Positions 40,301 to 48,878 of a DNA stretch of 64,000 nt are shown in pieces. The stretch lies in NCBI RefSeq assembly GCF_017876535.1, contig NZ_JAGIOF010000001.1, positions 4,092,001-4,156,000 on the forward strand, written 5' to 3'. The notes below the pieces were generated by a model. The model was not told the origin of the DNA and made no database searches. It worked only from the letters and a program-made list of their open reading frames with translations. This DNA is from Paeniglutamicibacter kerguelensis. GTDB lineage: Bacteria; Actinomycetota; Actinomycetes; Actinomycetales; Micrococcaceae. Positions within the stretch are counted from its first letter, which is position 1, and each line of letters begins with the position of its first letter. A program made the translations under genes and the position numbers.

Positions 40301-40647
40301 GGCTGCCGGTCGGCTGGAATGCCTTGCAGTTTTCCCTGCGGTGGCGCGAAAACGAGGTCCGGTTCCGGGTGGAGCCTGATGTTTTCACGGCGGAACTCAC
40401 GGCCGAAACGATCGACAGCGAATTGCCGGTGACGTTCTTCCTGCGGGGCACGGAGTACGCCCTGACGCGGGAATCGCCGCTCCTGTGCATCCCGCTGCAG
40501 GGTCAGGGGCCTTTGCTGGAGGGCGCGCCCAGCATCGACTCGGTCTTTGCCATGCAGCGGGAGGACGGCTCGCCGCTGACCTCCAGCATCAAGAAGCTGA
40601 CGCATGAAGAGGAGCTCCAGGCCGAGCCGCCGATCGTTGTCACCTGA
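37384..40647 (+). CDS. Beta-phosphoglucomutase / GH65 disaccharide phosphorylase fusion
   Basis: A 1087-residue two-domain enzyme. Residues 10-245 are a HAD beta-phosphoglucomutase (nucleophile in LFDLDGVLTP, VVSSSRN, PGKPAPDTF, IEDAISGVQAG). From about 260 on it is a glycoside hydrolase family 65 phosphorylase: N-terminal beta-sandwich (FALGNGFLGMRG), then the alpha/alpha barrel with general-acid Glu752 in TGPDEYTAVVND. GH65 enzymes phosphorolyse trehalose, maltose, kojibiose or nigerose to glucose and beta-glucose-1-phosphate; the fused mutase then makes glucose-6-phosphate. Sequence reading alone cannot choose the disaccharide. It is divergent from the sugar ABC importer, its likely supplier. 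Confidence 0.93.
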   Translation: MREPFTPAVPYRHRDFKAVLFDLDGVLTPTAEVHREAWQQLFDEFFTALGETRAYTEEDYFALVDGRPRYEGVAAVLKDRGIELPWGHETDAPGQSSVCSLGNRKNDVFRAILHEQGIEPYPGSLDYLRQIQEAGLDVAVVSSSRNAEDVLEAAGLRNEFSVVLGGLQASERGLPGKPAPDTFQAAALDLGWSVNECVVIEDAISGVQAGAAGGFGLVVGVARDQPAEALREAGADVVVADLSELVGKRARDAWNLDAWSYSREHPRPADPSVEQTVFALGNGFLGMRGDSLGIGDCVKGMFINGLHETWKIRHAESAFGLAETGQTMVAAPDARTVRVYINDEALEVGRTEILKDDLRLDFKDGTLISDTLWRTAEGHRVSVRTRSMVSFSERHLALFRISVRLLDAPAHVFVQSAVIGQATGTPVITPAEADAGEIAFDPRKKEESGEESLQPGGTYDDGEIEALSYYVKGSNMSVATAIQHVVRVAGGDPEIEKTHVVADAKAECNVSVYLDRDQALHMDKFASYHSSRRHTAEEMTTRCVRALKHLVPRGADELFWKQREFLGEFWSHADVVVDADPLLQRAIRWNLFQLAQASARADGMGISAKGVSGDGYSGHYFWDTEIYVLPFLTYTNPQWARNALRARVSMIPAARRRAATLNEHGILFPWRTINGEEASAYYPAGTAQYHINADVVYSLARYVRASGDSGLMLNGGAEIAVETARLWSSLGFWRDSSDGPSFHIHGVTGPDEYTAVVNDNTFTNVMARFNLHYAVRLMGYLAEEFPEDHARITGELSLTQDEIDQWLRAADAMHIPFSESVGIHPQDAGFLNREVWDVTGTPAEHRPLLLHYHPLVIYRFQVLKQADTVMALWLRSSDFSDEEKLADFDYYDPLTTGDSTLSATVQSILAAEVGYRDLAYEYFEHALNVDLENLHGNTADGVHVASTGGVWAALVYGFGGLRDDTGELRFDPRLPVGWNALQFSLRWRENEVRFRVEPDVFTAELTAETIDSELPVTFFLRGTEYALTRESPLLCIPLQGQGPLLEGAPSIDSVFAMQREDGSPLTSSIKKLTHEEELQAEPPIVVT

Positions 40648-40689
40648 TCACAGCATCATTTGCGGACCGCGGGTGGCCGGCAAAACGCT

Positions 40690-40733
40690 AGAAGCCCGGC
40701 GAAAAGGCCAAGAGGAACTTTCGCCGGGCTTCT
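40690..40733. terminator. Terminator between GH65 fusion and uracil permease
   Basis: A perfect 15-bp inverted repeat, AGAAGCCCGGCGAAA (40690-40704) and its complement (40719-40733), between convergent genes, followed by CGTTTAT. Confidence 0.85.
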
Positions 40734-40746
40734 CGTTTATGCGTGG

Positions 40747-42069
40747 TCAGCCGATCTTCGAGTGGGTGGCGCCGCCGATTTCCTCGATGTCGGTGGGCTC
40801 CGTGCCGCGGGCACGGGCGATGGTGCGCATCAGGTGGAAGACCACAAGCGTCGCGATGGTGCCCAGGGCGATGCCGCCGAGCTGGACCGAACCGATCTCC
40901 AGGTACGTGGTGATGGCGATGGCAATGATCAGGCCGGTTCCCGCGGTCATCAGGTTGATCGGGTTGGAGAAGTCGACCTTGTTCTGCACCCAGAGGCGCG
41001 CGCCGATGACGCCGATCATGCCGTAGAGCACGATGCCCGCGCCGCCGGAAACACCTGCCGGAATGGTGTTGATGACGGCGCCGAACTTCGGGAAGAAGGC
41101 CACCGCGATGGCCACGAAGCCGGCCACCCAGTAGGCGGCGGTCGAGTACACGCGGGAGGAAGCCATGACGCCGATGTTTTCGGCGTAGGTGGTGGTGCCC
41201 GAACCGCCGCCGAAGCCGGCGAGCATCGTCGCCGCGCCGTCTGCCATGAGGGCGCGTCCGTTGACGTCGTCGAGGTCGCGGCCGGTCATCAGGCCGACGG
41301 TCTTCACGTGGCCGATGTTTTCGGCGATCAGGACGAACACCACGGGCAGGAAGACCAACAGCGTCTCGAGGTGGAAGGTCGGGGTGGTGAAGGCGGGAAG
41401 GCCGAACACCGCGGCCTCCCCGATCGGCGCGAAGTCGACCTGGCCCTGGGCCAACGCCACCAGATAGCCAACGACCAGGCCGACGAGGATCGACAGGCGG
41501 CCCAGCAGGCCCTTGAACAGCACCGCCGAGACGGCAATGGCCAGCACGGTGCTGAACGTGGTCAGCGGGAACTCCTGCATCGGCTTGAGCGTCGCCGAGG
41601 CCAGGTTCAAGCCGATCAGCGCCACGATGGTGCCCATGACCACCGGGGGCATCAACGCGTGGATCCATCCCGTGCCCGACTTCTGGACGATCAGCCCGAT
41701 GACGAACAGTGCGGCACCCGAAACCACGATCCCGCCCAGCGCGCCGGCCATGCCGTAGCCGGAGGCCATGGCGGCGGACACCGGGGCAAGGAAGGCAAAG
41801 GAAGAACCCAGGTAGCTTGGCACCCGGCCGGCGGTGATGACCAGGAACAGGAGGGTGCCGACGCCGGAGAAGAACAGCGTGGTGGTCGCCGGGAAACCGG
41901 TGATGGCCGGGACCAGGACCGTGGAACCGAACATGGCCATGACATGCTGCACGCCGATGGAGATGGTCTGCGGCCAATGCAGGCGCTCGTCGGGAGCAAC
42001 CACCGTCCCGGGAGTAATGGTCTTGCCGTTGCCGTGCAGTTTCCAGCCAATGCCGAATCGGTTGCTCAT
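40747..42069 (-). CDS. uraA: NCS2-family uracil permease
   Basis: A 440-residue permease with about 12-14 membrane helices. NCS2 motifs include IGVQHVMAMFGSTVLVP, the substrate-site region VFVLIAENIGHVKTVG and the GGGSGTTTYAENIGVMASSRVYST stretch typical of the uracil group. It imports uracil with protons. The ATG at 42069 follows GGAAGG; an in-frame start 14 codons upstream lacks support. It appears monocistronic. Confidence 0.93.
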   Translation of the reverse strand: MSNRFGIGWKLHGNGKTITPGTVVAPDERLHWPQTISIGVQHVMAMFGSTVLVPAITGFPATTTLFFSGVGTLLFLVITAGRVPSYLGSSFAFLAPVSAAMASGYGMAGALGGIVVSGAALFVIGLIVQKSGTGWIHALMPPVVMGTIVALIGLNLASATLKPMQEFPLTTFSTVLAIAVSAVLFKGLLGRLSILVGLVVGYLVALAQGQVDFAPIGEAAVFGLPAFTTPTFHLETLLVFLPVVFVLIAENIGHVKTVGLMTGRDLDDVNGRALMADGAATMLAGFGGGSGTTTYAENIGVMASSRVYSTAAYWVAGFVAIAVAFFPKFGAVINTIPAGVSGGAGIVLYGMIGVIGARLWVQNKVDFSNPINLMTAGTGLIIAIAITTYLEIGSVQLGGIALGTIATLVVFHLMRTIARARGTEPTDIEEIGGATHSKIG

Positions 42070-42104
42070 GGGTGCCTTCCGGGCGCGAGAGTTCAAGATG
42101 AGTG

Positions 42105-42155
42105 ATGCCAAACGGGTTTCACGTGGAACGAAATACGTTGAAACCCGTTTGGCAT
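42105..42155. terminator. Terminator of the thiamine operon
   Basis: A perfect 17-bp inverted repeat, ATGCCAAACGGGTTTCA (42105-42121) and its complement (42139-42155), 6 bp after the thiD-tenA stop and before the uracil permease promoter. No strong U-tract follows on the minus strand, so efficiency is uncertain. Confidence 0.7.
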
Positions 42156-42160
42156 TTTAC

Positions 42161-43642
42161 TCACTTGGTTCCGTGATCGACACCTTGCCGGTCGGCGGCC
42201 GTCTGCGCGAAGAAGTACAGCTCGTGGGCGCTTGATGCCTCGAATGCCTTCCACATGTTCGTGCGCGTCCGTTGGTCCGCCGCGTCGAAGAGCACCCGGG
42301 CAACCTCGATGGCCTGGGCCGTCGACTTGTCGAACTCGGGGGAGGAATAGGTGGCCAGCCAGTCGTTGTACGGGTGGGAGTCGTGGTTTGCCGCGGCGAG
42401 CCGCGAACCGACGTCCTGGTAGATCCAGAAACACGGAAGCAGGGCGGCAACCAGCACCGCGTAGTCGTTGGAGCACGACACCAAGTGGTTCAGGTAGGCG
42501 GTGGTTGTGGCGCTGGGTTCCGGAACCCGTTCCTCCAGCCGCCCGCGGTGCAGCTTGAGCTCCTCCTCCAGGCAGCCGCTCGCATTCGCCGCCCAGAACC
42601 GCTGGTCCTCGGTGGTCGGCGCCAGCTCAGAGGCCCGCGACATGACCCGCGCGTAGGTGCGCAGGTACAGGGCGTCCTGCCCCAGGTAGTCCTCGAAGTC
42701 CGCGCGCCCCAGCGTGCCGTCCTTCAGCCCGCGGATGAATGCAAGGCCGTCGATTCCGCTGCGGATGGATTCGATGGCTTCCCACCACAGCCACATCGAG
42801 TCGTTGGCGGTCGCCAGCGGTGCGCCGGCCCAGAGCTGGCCCAGGTGGTTGACCGGGCCGTGCCCGCTGCCGACCCGCAACTGGTCCGCTCCGGCGATCG
42901 CCGCTGTCAGCCACCGCTTGGACGCGGTGAGCGACTGGACCCAGTCGCCGGTCCGTGCGTAGAACGTTGCCAGGGCCGAGGAGAAGGAACACCCGGTGCC
43001 GTGGGTGTTCCCGGTGTCCAGGCGCGGGGAGACGACCTCGTGCAGCACCCCGTCGGCATCGATCAGCGCATCGGGGCAGTCCGAGCCGGCCAGGTGGCCG
43101 CCCTTGGCCAGCACCAGCACCGAATATGTTGCGGCGACCTGCCTGGCCTGGATGACGACTTCCTCCCAGGTCGTTGCGGCCTCCGCGCGGGCGATGACGG
43201 CAAGCTCAGGGATGTTCGGGGTCAGCACGTCGGCGTGTTCCATGAGCCGGCGCAGGGCGTCCTCGGCATCGGCGTCGAGCAGCCGGTCCCCGCTGGTCGC
43301 GATCATCACCGGGTCAAGGACCACCGGAACCGGGGAGGAGAGGCGCACTGCGGCAAGCCAGTCGGTAAGCGTTCCGATGATGCCTGCGTTGGCCAGCATG
43401 CCGATCTTGATGGCATCGATGGCGATGTCGTCGGACACCGCAAGCAGTTGTTCGTTCAGGAATGGCGCCGGCGGCACGTGGACGGCCCGCACCCCGTGGG
43501 TGTTCTGGGCCGTGAGCGCGCTGACGACGGCCATTCCGTAGCCGCCGCAGGCGGCAATCGATTTCAGGTCAGCCTGGATGCCGGCGCCGCCGGAGGGGTC
43601 GGAACCCGCAATGGACAGGATGTTCTTGATGTCTTGGCTCAT
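42161..43642 (-). CDS. thiD: Bifunctional HMP-P kinase / TenA-like thiaminase II
   Basis: A 493-residue fusion. Residues 1-260 are ThiD, which phosphorylates hydroxymethylpyrimidine and its phosphate (ILSIAGSDPSGGAGIQADLK, AVSALTAQNTHGV, the C-terminal GTGCSFSSALA anion hole). Residues 285-493 are a TenA domain, which salvages degraded thiamine by releasing the pyrimidine. Its Cys nucleophile is in AALLPCFWIYQDVG and the late Glu in SSAHELYFFA. The ATG at 43642 overlaps the thiE stop; a longer frame upstream only overlaps thiE out of frame. It is the last gene of the thi operon. Confidence 0.93.
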   Translation of the reverse strand: MSQDIKNILSIAGSDPSGGAGIQADLKSIAACGGYGMAVVSALTAQNTHGVRAVHVPPAPFLNEQLLAVSDDIAIDAIKIGMLANAGIIGTLTDWLAAVRLSSPVPVVLDPVMIATSGDRLLDADAEDALRRLMEHADVLTPNIPELAVIARAEAATTWEEVVIQARQVAATYSVLVLAKGGHLAGSDCPDALIDADGVLHEVVSPRLDTGNTHGTGCSFSSALATFYARTGDWVQSLTASKRWLTAAIAGADQLRVGSGHGPVNHLGQLWAGAPLATANDSMWLWWEAIESIRSGIDGLAFIRGLKDGTLGRADFEDYLGQDALYLRTYARVMSRASELAPTTEDQRFWAANASGCLEEELKLHRGRLEERVPEPSATTTAYLNHLVSCSNDYAVLVAALLPCFWIYQDVGSRLAAANHDSHPYNDWLATYSSPEFDKSTAQAIEVARVLFDAADQRTRTNMWKAFEASSAHELYFFAQTAADRQGVDHGTK

Positions 43643-44298
43643 CGGGTCGCACCTTCCCAGGCGCCGAGCAGTTCGCTGCTGGCGGCCTGCGGGTCCTCCG
43701 CCGCGCAAATCGCGCGGACCACGGCCATGCCGGCCGCCCCGCTGGCGACGATGCCGTCGACGTCGGCCATTGAGAGGCCGCCGATGGCCACACACGGCAG
43801 CGTGCTCTGGCCGACGGCCCGGGCCAGGCCCGCATGGCCGAGCGGTTCGGGATGGTCCTTCTTGGTGGGGGTTGCATGGACCGCCCCGACGCCCAGGTAG
43901 TCGATGGTGCCGGGGAAGCGGGCGTTGAGTTCGTTGGCGGCGGCGATCTGCGCATCCTTGGAGGCGCTCAGGCCCAGCACCGCGTCGGGGCCGATCAGCG
44001 CGCGGACCAGTTCGGCGGGGATGTCGGACTGGCCGATGTGCACACCCTGCACGCTGGCGCCCGCGGCTCGGGCCGCCAGGTACACGTCGACGCGGTCGTT
44101 GACCAGCAGGTCGGCGCGTCCGGCGGTGTGGACGGAGGACTTGCGGACCACCTCCAGGAACTGGGCCGCCGGCATGTCCTTGCATCGCAGCTGGACCGTC
44201 TTGACTCCGCCGGCAACCGCGGCCGCAATGATTTCATCCAGGGGCCGGCCGGCGGTCGAGGCCGAATCGGCAACCAGGTAGACGCTGAGTTCCCGCAT
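43639..44298 (-). CDS. thiE: Thiamine-phosphate synthase
   Basis: A 219-residue TIM-barrel enzyme that joins HMP-pyrophosphate and thiazole phosphate to thiamine phosphate. Recognisable stretches are VKTVQLRCKDM, DLLVNDRVDVYLAARAAG, VHIGQSDIPA and DYLGVGAVHATPTKKD, with phosphate-binding VAIGGLSMADV near the end. It overlaps thiM and thiD by 4 nt each. Confidence 0.95.
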   Translation of the reverse strand: MRELSVYLVADSASTAGRPLDEIIAAAVAGGVKTVQLRCKDMPAAQFLEVVRKSSVHTAGRADLLVNDRVDVYLAARAAGASVQGVHIGQSDIPAELVRALIGPDAVLGLSASKDAQIAAANELNARFPGTIDYLGVGAVHATPTKKDHPEPLGHAGLARAVGQSTLPCVAIGGLSMADVDGIVASGAAGMAVVRAICAAEDPQAASSELLGAWEGATR

Positions 44299-45116
44299 CA
44301 GGAAAGCACCGCCTTTTCCTTGAGTTCCTGCGGGCCGACCAGGGCCAGCGCGTCGAGGAAGTTCACGGCGAAGGTGCCGGGCCCGTTGCTGAGAAGTTCA
44401 GCGCGTTCGGCGGCGGCCGAGTAGAACGCATGTGCCGCGACTGTCGCGACCAGCGGGTCGTCGTGGACCGCAAGGAATGCCGCGCAGATTGCCCCGAGGG
44501 CGCATCCGCCGCCGGTCACACGCGTCAACAGGCTGCTGCCGCCGTGCACCAGCACGGTCCGCGTGCCGTCGGTCACCAGGTCCCGCGGGCCGGAAACCGC
44601 AACGACGGCACCGGTGAGCAAGGCCAGGGACCGGGCATGGGATGCGGCGGATTCCACCGAATCCGTGGACTCGACCCCGCGGCCGCCGTTGCCGGACTCC
44701 GCAAGCACCATGATTTCGGAGGCGTTGCCGCGGATGGCTGTCGGGTTCAGACCGCGCAGCTCGAAGGCCAGCTCGGTGCGGACCCGCAGGGACCCCACGG
44801 CAACCGGGTCCAGTACCCATGGCGTGCCCGCGGCGTTGGCCGCAGTGACGGCCTCAAGGGCACCGGCACGCTGTTCGGCGTAGGGGGTGCCCAGGTTGAT
44901 GAGGGTTCCGGAGGCAATCGCGGCAAAATCGCCGGCCTCCCCGGGCAGGTCGGCCATGGCCGGCGAGGCGCCGGCGGCCAGCAGCACATTGGCCGTGAAA
45001 TTGGTGACCACGCTGTTGCTGATGCACTGGATCAGGGGGGTGGAGGCGCGCAGGGCCGACACGCAGTCGGCCAACTCGCCGGGGCTTACAACAAATGAAG
45101 GCGCAATGGATTCCAT
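44298..45116 (-). CDS. thiM: Hydroxyethylthiazole kinase
   Basis: A 272-residue ribokinase-fold enzyme that phosphorylates the thiazole moiety. Motifs are [56 protein letters not shown] and [13 protein letters not shown]. The family usually has TGTGC at the last site; here the second residue is Gly. The ATG at 45116 is 9 nt from GGAGGG, whereas the ATG at 45125 abuts it. First gene of the TPP-riboswitch-controlled salvage operon. Confidence 0.94.
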   Translation of the reverse strand: MESIAPSFVVSPGELADCVSALRASTPLIQCISNSVVTNFTANVLLAAGASPAMADLPGEAGDFAAIASGTLINLGTPYAEQRAGALEAVTAANAAGTPWVLDPVAVGSLRVRTELAFELRGLNPTAIRGNASEIMVLAESGNGGRGVESTDSVESAASHARSLALLTGAVVAVSGPRDLVTDGTRTVLVHGGSSLLTRVTGGGCALGAICAAFLAVHDDPLVATVAAHAFYSAAAERAELLSNGPGTFAVNFLDALALVGPQELKEKAVLS

Positions 45117-45125
45117 TAGCAACAT

Positions 45126-45205
45126 CCCTCCGCTAGTACGAACTAGATCAGGTGCGACGGGTCTTATCTCAGTTGGGCGCCCATGCGCCCAACACCCCGT
45201 GTCAC
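45126..45205 (-). promoter_or_regulatory. TPP riboswitch (THI element)
   Basis: On the minus strand the segment reads GTGACACGGGGTG, a P3 hairpin (TTGGGCGC-ATG-GGCGCCCAA), CTGAGAT, ACCCGT, CACCTGATCTAG, and TACTAGCGGAGGGA. These are the conserved TPP-aptamer blocks in order. The 3' AGGGA lies 9 nt from the thiM start and serves as its ribosome-binding site. TPP binding would therefore hide the RBS, which points to translational control. Confidence 0.95.
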
Positions 45206-45330
45206 TAAGCGCGAGCCTATCCCACGACCGGGCCTGCAGTGCAACTACATTTCTTCCGCCGGCGATTAGGGTACGGCACGCCGGGCGCGGCACACTGTCG
45301 GAGCGGCTGGCCTCGCCGTAGGCTCTGGGT

Positions 45331-46794
45331 ATGGGCATTTTTCCTTCCAATTCCGAACCCGTGGCTCCCCTCGAGAGCGCGGCGTTGAACGAGCTTGAGC
45401 TACCCCGGGTCGTCGCGGAGGATCCGGCAAAAATCATCGAAATCGTTGACGCCATGCACGATGTGGTGGCCACGCGTTTGGCGCACCCGCGGCGCTTCAG
45501 GGCATCGCAGCTCAAGGCCCTGGAACGCATGCTGGATGCGCACCAGCAGGACTTCATCGATGCGCTGGCCGATGACCTGGGCAAGAGCGCCGTCGAGGCG
45601 AAGCTTACCGAAATCGACATGGTGCGCGCCGAGATCGACCACGCCCAGCTGCACCTTTCGGAGTGGATGGAATCCAAGGCCGTGAAGATCCCGCTGGCGT
45701 TGCATCCCGCGGCGGCCAAGATCGAACCGCAGCCGCTGGGCGTGGTGCTGGTCATCGGCCCGTGGAACTACCCGCTGCAGCTGATGCTCGCCCCGCTGGT
45801 TGCGGCCATCGCCGCGGGCAACGTGGCGGTGCTCAAGCCCTCCGAATTGGCCCCCGCCACGTCGATCGCGCTGGGGAAGCTGCTCCCGCAGTTCCTGGAC
45901 CAGCGTGCCTACGCAGTGATCCAGGGCGGCGCCGGCACCAGCAAGGTCCTCCTGGAGCAGCATTTCGACCACATTTTCTACACCGGAGGGGAAAAAGTCG
46001 GGCGGATCGTGGCGCGCGCAGCGGCCGAACACCTGACGCCGGTCACCCTGGAACTGGGCGGCAAGTCCCCGGCCGTGGTGATGGACGGTTCCCACGCGGC
46101 CGTGGCCAGGCGCCTGGCCTACGGGAAGTTCATGAACGCGGGCCAGACCTGCGTGGCACCCGACTACGTGTTGGCCGTCGGGAACGCGGCCGAGCCCCTG
46201 GAAAAGCAGCTCGCCAAGGCCATCACCGGGTTCTACGGCAAGTCCCCGATGCACAGCCGCGACTACGGGCGGATCGTCAACCGGGCGCACTTCAACAGGC
46301 TCGTCTCCTACCTGGAGCACGGGGAGGTGGTGATCGGCGGCGGATACGACGAGGCGACGCTCAAGATCGAACCCACGGTGATGATCAACGTCGATCCGGA
46401 CTCCCCGCTCATGCAGGAGGAAATCTTCGGGCCGATCCTGCCGATCCTCAAGGTCGACAGCTTCGACGCGGCGGTGCGTTTCATCAACTCGCGCCCCAAC
46501 CCGCTGGCCGCCTATCTGTTCAGCGAAAACCCGCGCCTGCAGTCGTCCTTCGGCGACCAGGTGCGTGCCGGTGCGATCGTGCACAACGCCCCGAACCTGC
46601 ACGTTGCCGTGCCGGGGCTTCCCTTCGGCGGGGTCGGGGCCTCCGGCATGGGTTCCTACCACGGCCGCCACGGTTTCGAGCGCCTCTCGCAGATGCGCCC
46701 GGTCATGGCCAAGACCGCGGTGGTCGACACGCTCAAGGCCATCTACCCGCCGTATACCTGGGCGAAGAGCAAGATCATCGACAAGCTGCTCTAG
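45331..46794 (+). CDS. NAD(P)-dependent aldehyde dehydrogenase (class 3-like)
   Basis: A 487-residue aldehyde dehydrogenase. It shows [13 protein letters not shown], the coenzyme loop TGGEKVGR, the general-base Glu in [13 protein letters not shown] and the catalytic Cys in [15 protein letters not shown]-terminal hydrophobic/basic end ([13 protein letters not shown]) follows [18 protein letters not shown]. The class 3 group oxidises fatty or aromatic aldehydes. It is divergent from the thi operon and appears monocistronic. Confidence 0.94.
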   Translation: MGIFPSNSEPVAPLESAALNELELPRVVAEDPAKIIEIVDAMHDVVATRLAHPRRFRASQLKALERMLDAHQQDFIDALADDLGKSAVEAKLTEIDMVRAEIDHAQLHLSEWMESKAVKIPLALHPAAAKIEPQPLGVVLVIGPWNYPLQLMLAPLVAAIAAGNVAVLKPSELAPATSIALGKLLPQFLDQRAYAVIQGGAGTSKVLLEQHFDHIFYTGGEKVGRIVARAAAEHLTPVTLELGGKSPAVVMDGSHAAVARRLAYGKFMNAGQTCVAPDYVLAVGNAAEPLEKQLAKAITGFYGKSPMHSRDYGRIVNRAHFNRLVSYLEHGEVVIGGGYDEATLKIEPTVMINVDPDSPLMQEEIFGPILPILKVDSFDAAVRFINSRPNPLAAYLFSENPRLQSSFGDQVRAGAIVHNAPNLHVAVPGLPFGGVGASGMGSYHGRHGFERLSQMRPVMAKTAVVDTLKAIYPPYTWAKSKIIDKLL

Positions 46795-46822
46795 GCGGCG
46801 AAGGCCAAAGTGGCCAAGACGG

Positions 46823-46863
46823 GGGCGGCCGGCGGGAATCCATTCGATTCCCGCCGGCCGCCC
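46823..46863. terminator. GC-rich terminator hairpin between aldehyde dehydrogenase and pgm
   Basis: Arms 46823-46840 and 46846-46863 form an 18-bp perfect stem with a CATTC loop, between convergent genes. No T run follows. Confidence 0.75.
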
Positions 46864-46883
46864 GCCGTTTGGTCCGCATGCTC

Positions 46884-48521
46884 CTAGCCGAGGACCGAAT
46901 CAACGATCGTCTTGGCCTCGGCCTGCACCCGGGCCAGGTGCTCGTCGCCGAGGAAGGACTCGGCGTAGATCTTGTACACGTCCTCCGTCCCGGAGGGGCG
47001 CGCGGCAAACCAGGCGTTTTCGGTGGTGACCTTCAGGCCGCCGATCTTCGCCCCGTTGCCCGGGGCCTCGGTCAGGCGTGCCGTGATGGGTTCTCCGGCG
47101 AGCTCGTCGGCCGAAACGTCGGTTGCCGACAGGCTGCCGAGCCTTGCTTTCTGCTCGCGGGTGGCCGGGGCGTCGATGCGCGCGTAGCTGGGCGCTCCGT
47201 GGGTTTCGACCAGGCGCGCGTAGTGCTGGGACGGGGTGGAGCCGGTGGTTGCGGTGATTTCGCTGGCCAGCAGGGACATGATGATGCCGTCCTTGTCGGT
47301 GGTCCACACCTTGCCGTTGTGGCGCAGGAACGATGCCCCCGCGGATTCCTCGCCGCCGAAGGCGCCGGAGCCGTCCAGCAGGCCCGGGACGAACCACTTG
47401 AAGCCCACCGGCACCTCCACCAGCTTGCGGCCGAGCTGCGCGGCGACGCGGTCGATCATGGAGGAGGAGACAAGGGTCTTGCCGATCGAGGCGTCGGCGT
47501 TCCAGCCGGTGCGGTTGGCGTACAGGTAGTCGATGGCCACTGCCAGGAAGTGGTTGGGATTCATCAGCCCGGCATCCGGGGTGACGATGCCGTGGCGGTC
47601 GGCGTCGGCGTCGTTGCCCGTGGCGATGTCGAAGGAATCGCGGCGGGCAATCAGCGAGGCCATGGCGGATGCCGAGGAGCAGTCCATGCGAATCTTGCCG
47701 TCGGTGTCCAGCGACATGAACGCAAAACGCGGATCGACCTCCGGGTTCACCACCGTGAGGTCGAGCCTGTGGGTTTCGGCGATTGCCGCCCAGTAGTCGA
47801 CCGAGGCCCCGCCCATGGGGTCGGCGCCGATGCGCAGCCCCGCGTTGCGGATCGCGTCCAGGTCCAGCACCGAGGGCAGGTCGTTGACGTAGGAGGCCAT
47901 GAAGTCGAAGGCGCCGATCTTGCCGGTCAGCCGGGCTGCGCCCAGGGAGGTCCGCTTCACGCCGCGCAGCCCGTTGGCCAGCAGTTCGTTGGCGCGGCCG
48001 GCGATCCAGGAGGTGGCGTCGGTGTCCGCGGGGCCGCCGTGCGGCGGGTTGTACTTCAGGCCGCCGTCGGCAGGCGGGTTGTGCGACGGGGTGATGATGA
48101 TGCCGTCGGCGCGGGCGGCCGACGGGTTGGCATTGTGGGTGAGGATCGCGTGGCTGAGCGCCGGGGTGGGGGTCCAGCCGTTGCGCGAATCGGCGAGGAT
48201 GACCACGTCGTTTCCGGCAAGGACCTCAAGGACGGTGTCCTGCGCCGGGTCCGAGAGTGCGTGGGTGTCCTTGCCCACGAAGACCGGCCCGGCGATCCCT
48301 TGTCCGGCACGGTACTCGACGATGGCCTGGGTGATTGCGGCAATGTGGTCCTCGTTGAAGGATCCGTTCAGCGAGGAGCCGCGGTGTCCGGAGGTTCCGA
48401 AGGCCACCTTCTGGGCGGGGTCGGAGGCATCCGGGTGGATCGAGAAGTAGGCGTCGCGAACCGCGGAAAGATCGATCAGGTCCTGGGGCAGTGCCGGGGT
48501 GCCGGCTCGAGGGTGAGACAT
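46884..48521 (-). CDS. pgm: Alpha-D-phosphoglucomutase
   Basis: A 545-residue enzyme interconverting glucose-1-phosphate and glucose-6-phosphate. It has [15 protein letters not shown] at the N-terminus, the phosphoserine loop [14 protein letters not shown], the metal loop [12 protein letters not shown], and the sugar-binding loop [10 protein letters not shown]. The C-terminal phosphate site is [16 protein letters not shown]. Length fits the bacterial long Pgm group. Confidence 0.96.
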   Translation of the reverse strand: MSHPRAGTPALPQDLIDLSAVRDAYFSIHPDASDPAQKVAFGTSGHRGSSLNGSFNEDHIAAITQAIVEYRAGQGIAGPVFVGKDTHALSDPAQDTVLEVLAGNDVVILADSRNGWTPTPALSHAILTHNANPSAARADGIIITPSHNPPADGGLKYNPPHGGPADTDATSWIAGRANELLANGLRGVKRTSLGAARLTGKIGAFDFMASYVNDLPSVLDLDAIRNAGLRIGADPMGGASVDYWAAIAETHRLDLTVVNPEVDPRFAFMSLDTDGKIRMDCSSASAMASLIARRDSFDIATGNDADADRHGIVTPDAGLMNPNHFLAVAIDYLYANRTGWNADASIGKTLVSSSMIDRVAAQLGRKLVEVPVGFKWFVPGLLDGSGAFGGEESAGASFLRHNGKVWTTDKDGIIMSLLASEITATTGSTPSQHYARLVETHGAPSYARIDAPATREQKARLGSLSATDVSADELAGEPITARLTEAPGNGAKIGGLKVTTENAWFAARPSGTEDVYKIYAESFLGDEHLARVQAEAKTIVDSVLG

Positions 48522-48574
48522 GATCCAATATTCTCATGTGACGTCCGGCGCCGCCCGTTCAACGGGCCGTGGGA

Positions 48575-48874
48575 TCAACGGGCCGTGCGAATCACGTGTT
48601 CGGCCAGCTGCCGGGCGGGTCCGGTCAGCAGGGTGTCCGGCACCCGGTGGTCCTCCCCGTCGATGGAGAGGAACCAGTTGAAGGCATCGCGGACCTGGCC
48701 GGCGCCGTCGTCGGTGTCGAGGCGGCGAAGCTGTTCCAACGCGCCGTTCGCCAGTCGAACCCAGGGCTCGTCTTCCGGCGGCGAATCGTGGACATGAAGC
48801 TCAAGAACGCCAGCGCGGGAAATGCCTGCCACCCCGCCGCTGCGTTGCACCCGCACAATGAATAACTCGTTCAT
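48575..48874 (-). CDS. Emfourin-type protealysin inhibitor
   Basis: A 99-residue protein reading MNELFIVRVQRSGGVAGISRAGVLEL, then PEDEPWVRLANGALEQL, and ending in a helical RQLAEHVIRTAR. Its FxVRVxRSGGxAGxxR start and its place directly after an M4 peptidase gene (4 nt between stop and start) match emfourins, which inhibit their cognate protealysin-like protease. Inhibition is inferred from the family. Confidence 0.85.
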   Translation of the reverse strand: MNELFIVRVQRSGGVAGISRAGVLELHVHDSPPEDEPWVRLANGALEQLRRLDTDDGAGQVRDAFNWFLSIDGEDHRVPDTLLTGPARQLAEHVIRTAR

Positions 48875-48878
48875 GGTT

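Noticed and set aside
42161..44185. A longer start for the thiD-tenA gene, at 44185.
   Set aside because: The extra 181 codons overlap thiE in another frame and lack domain similarity. The ATG at 43642 gives the exact ThiD start and a 4-nt overlap.
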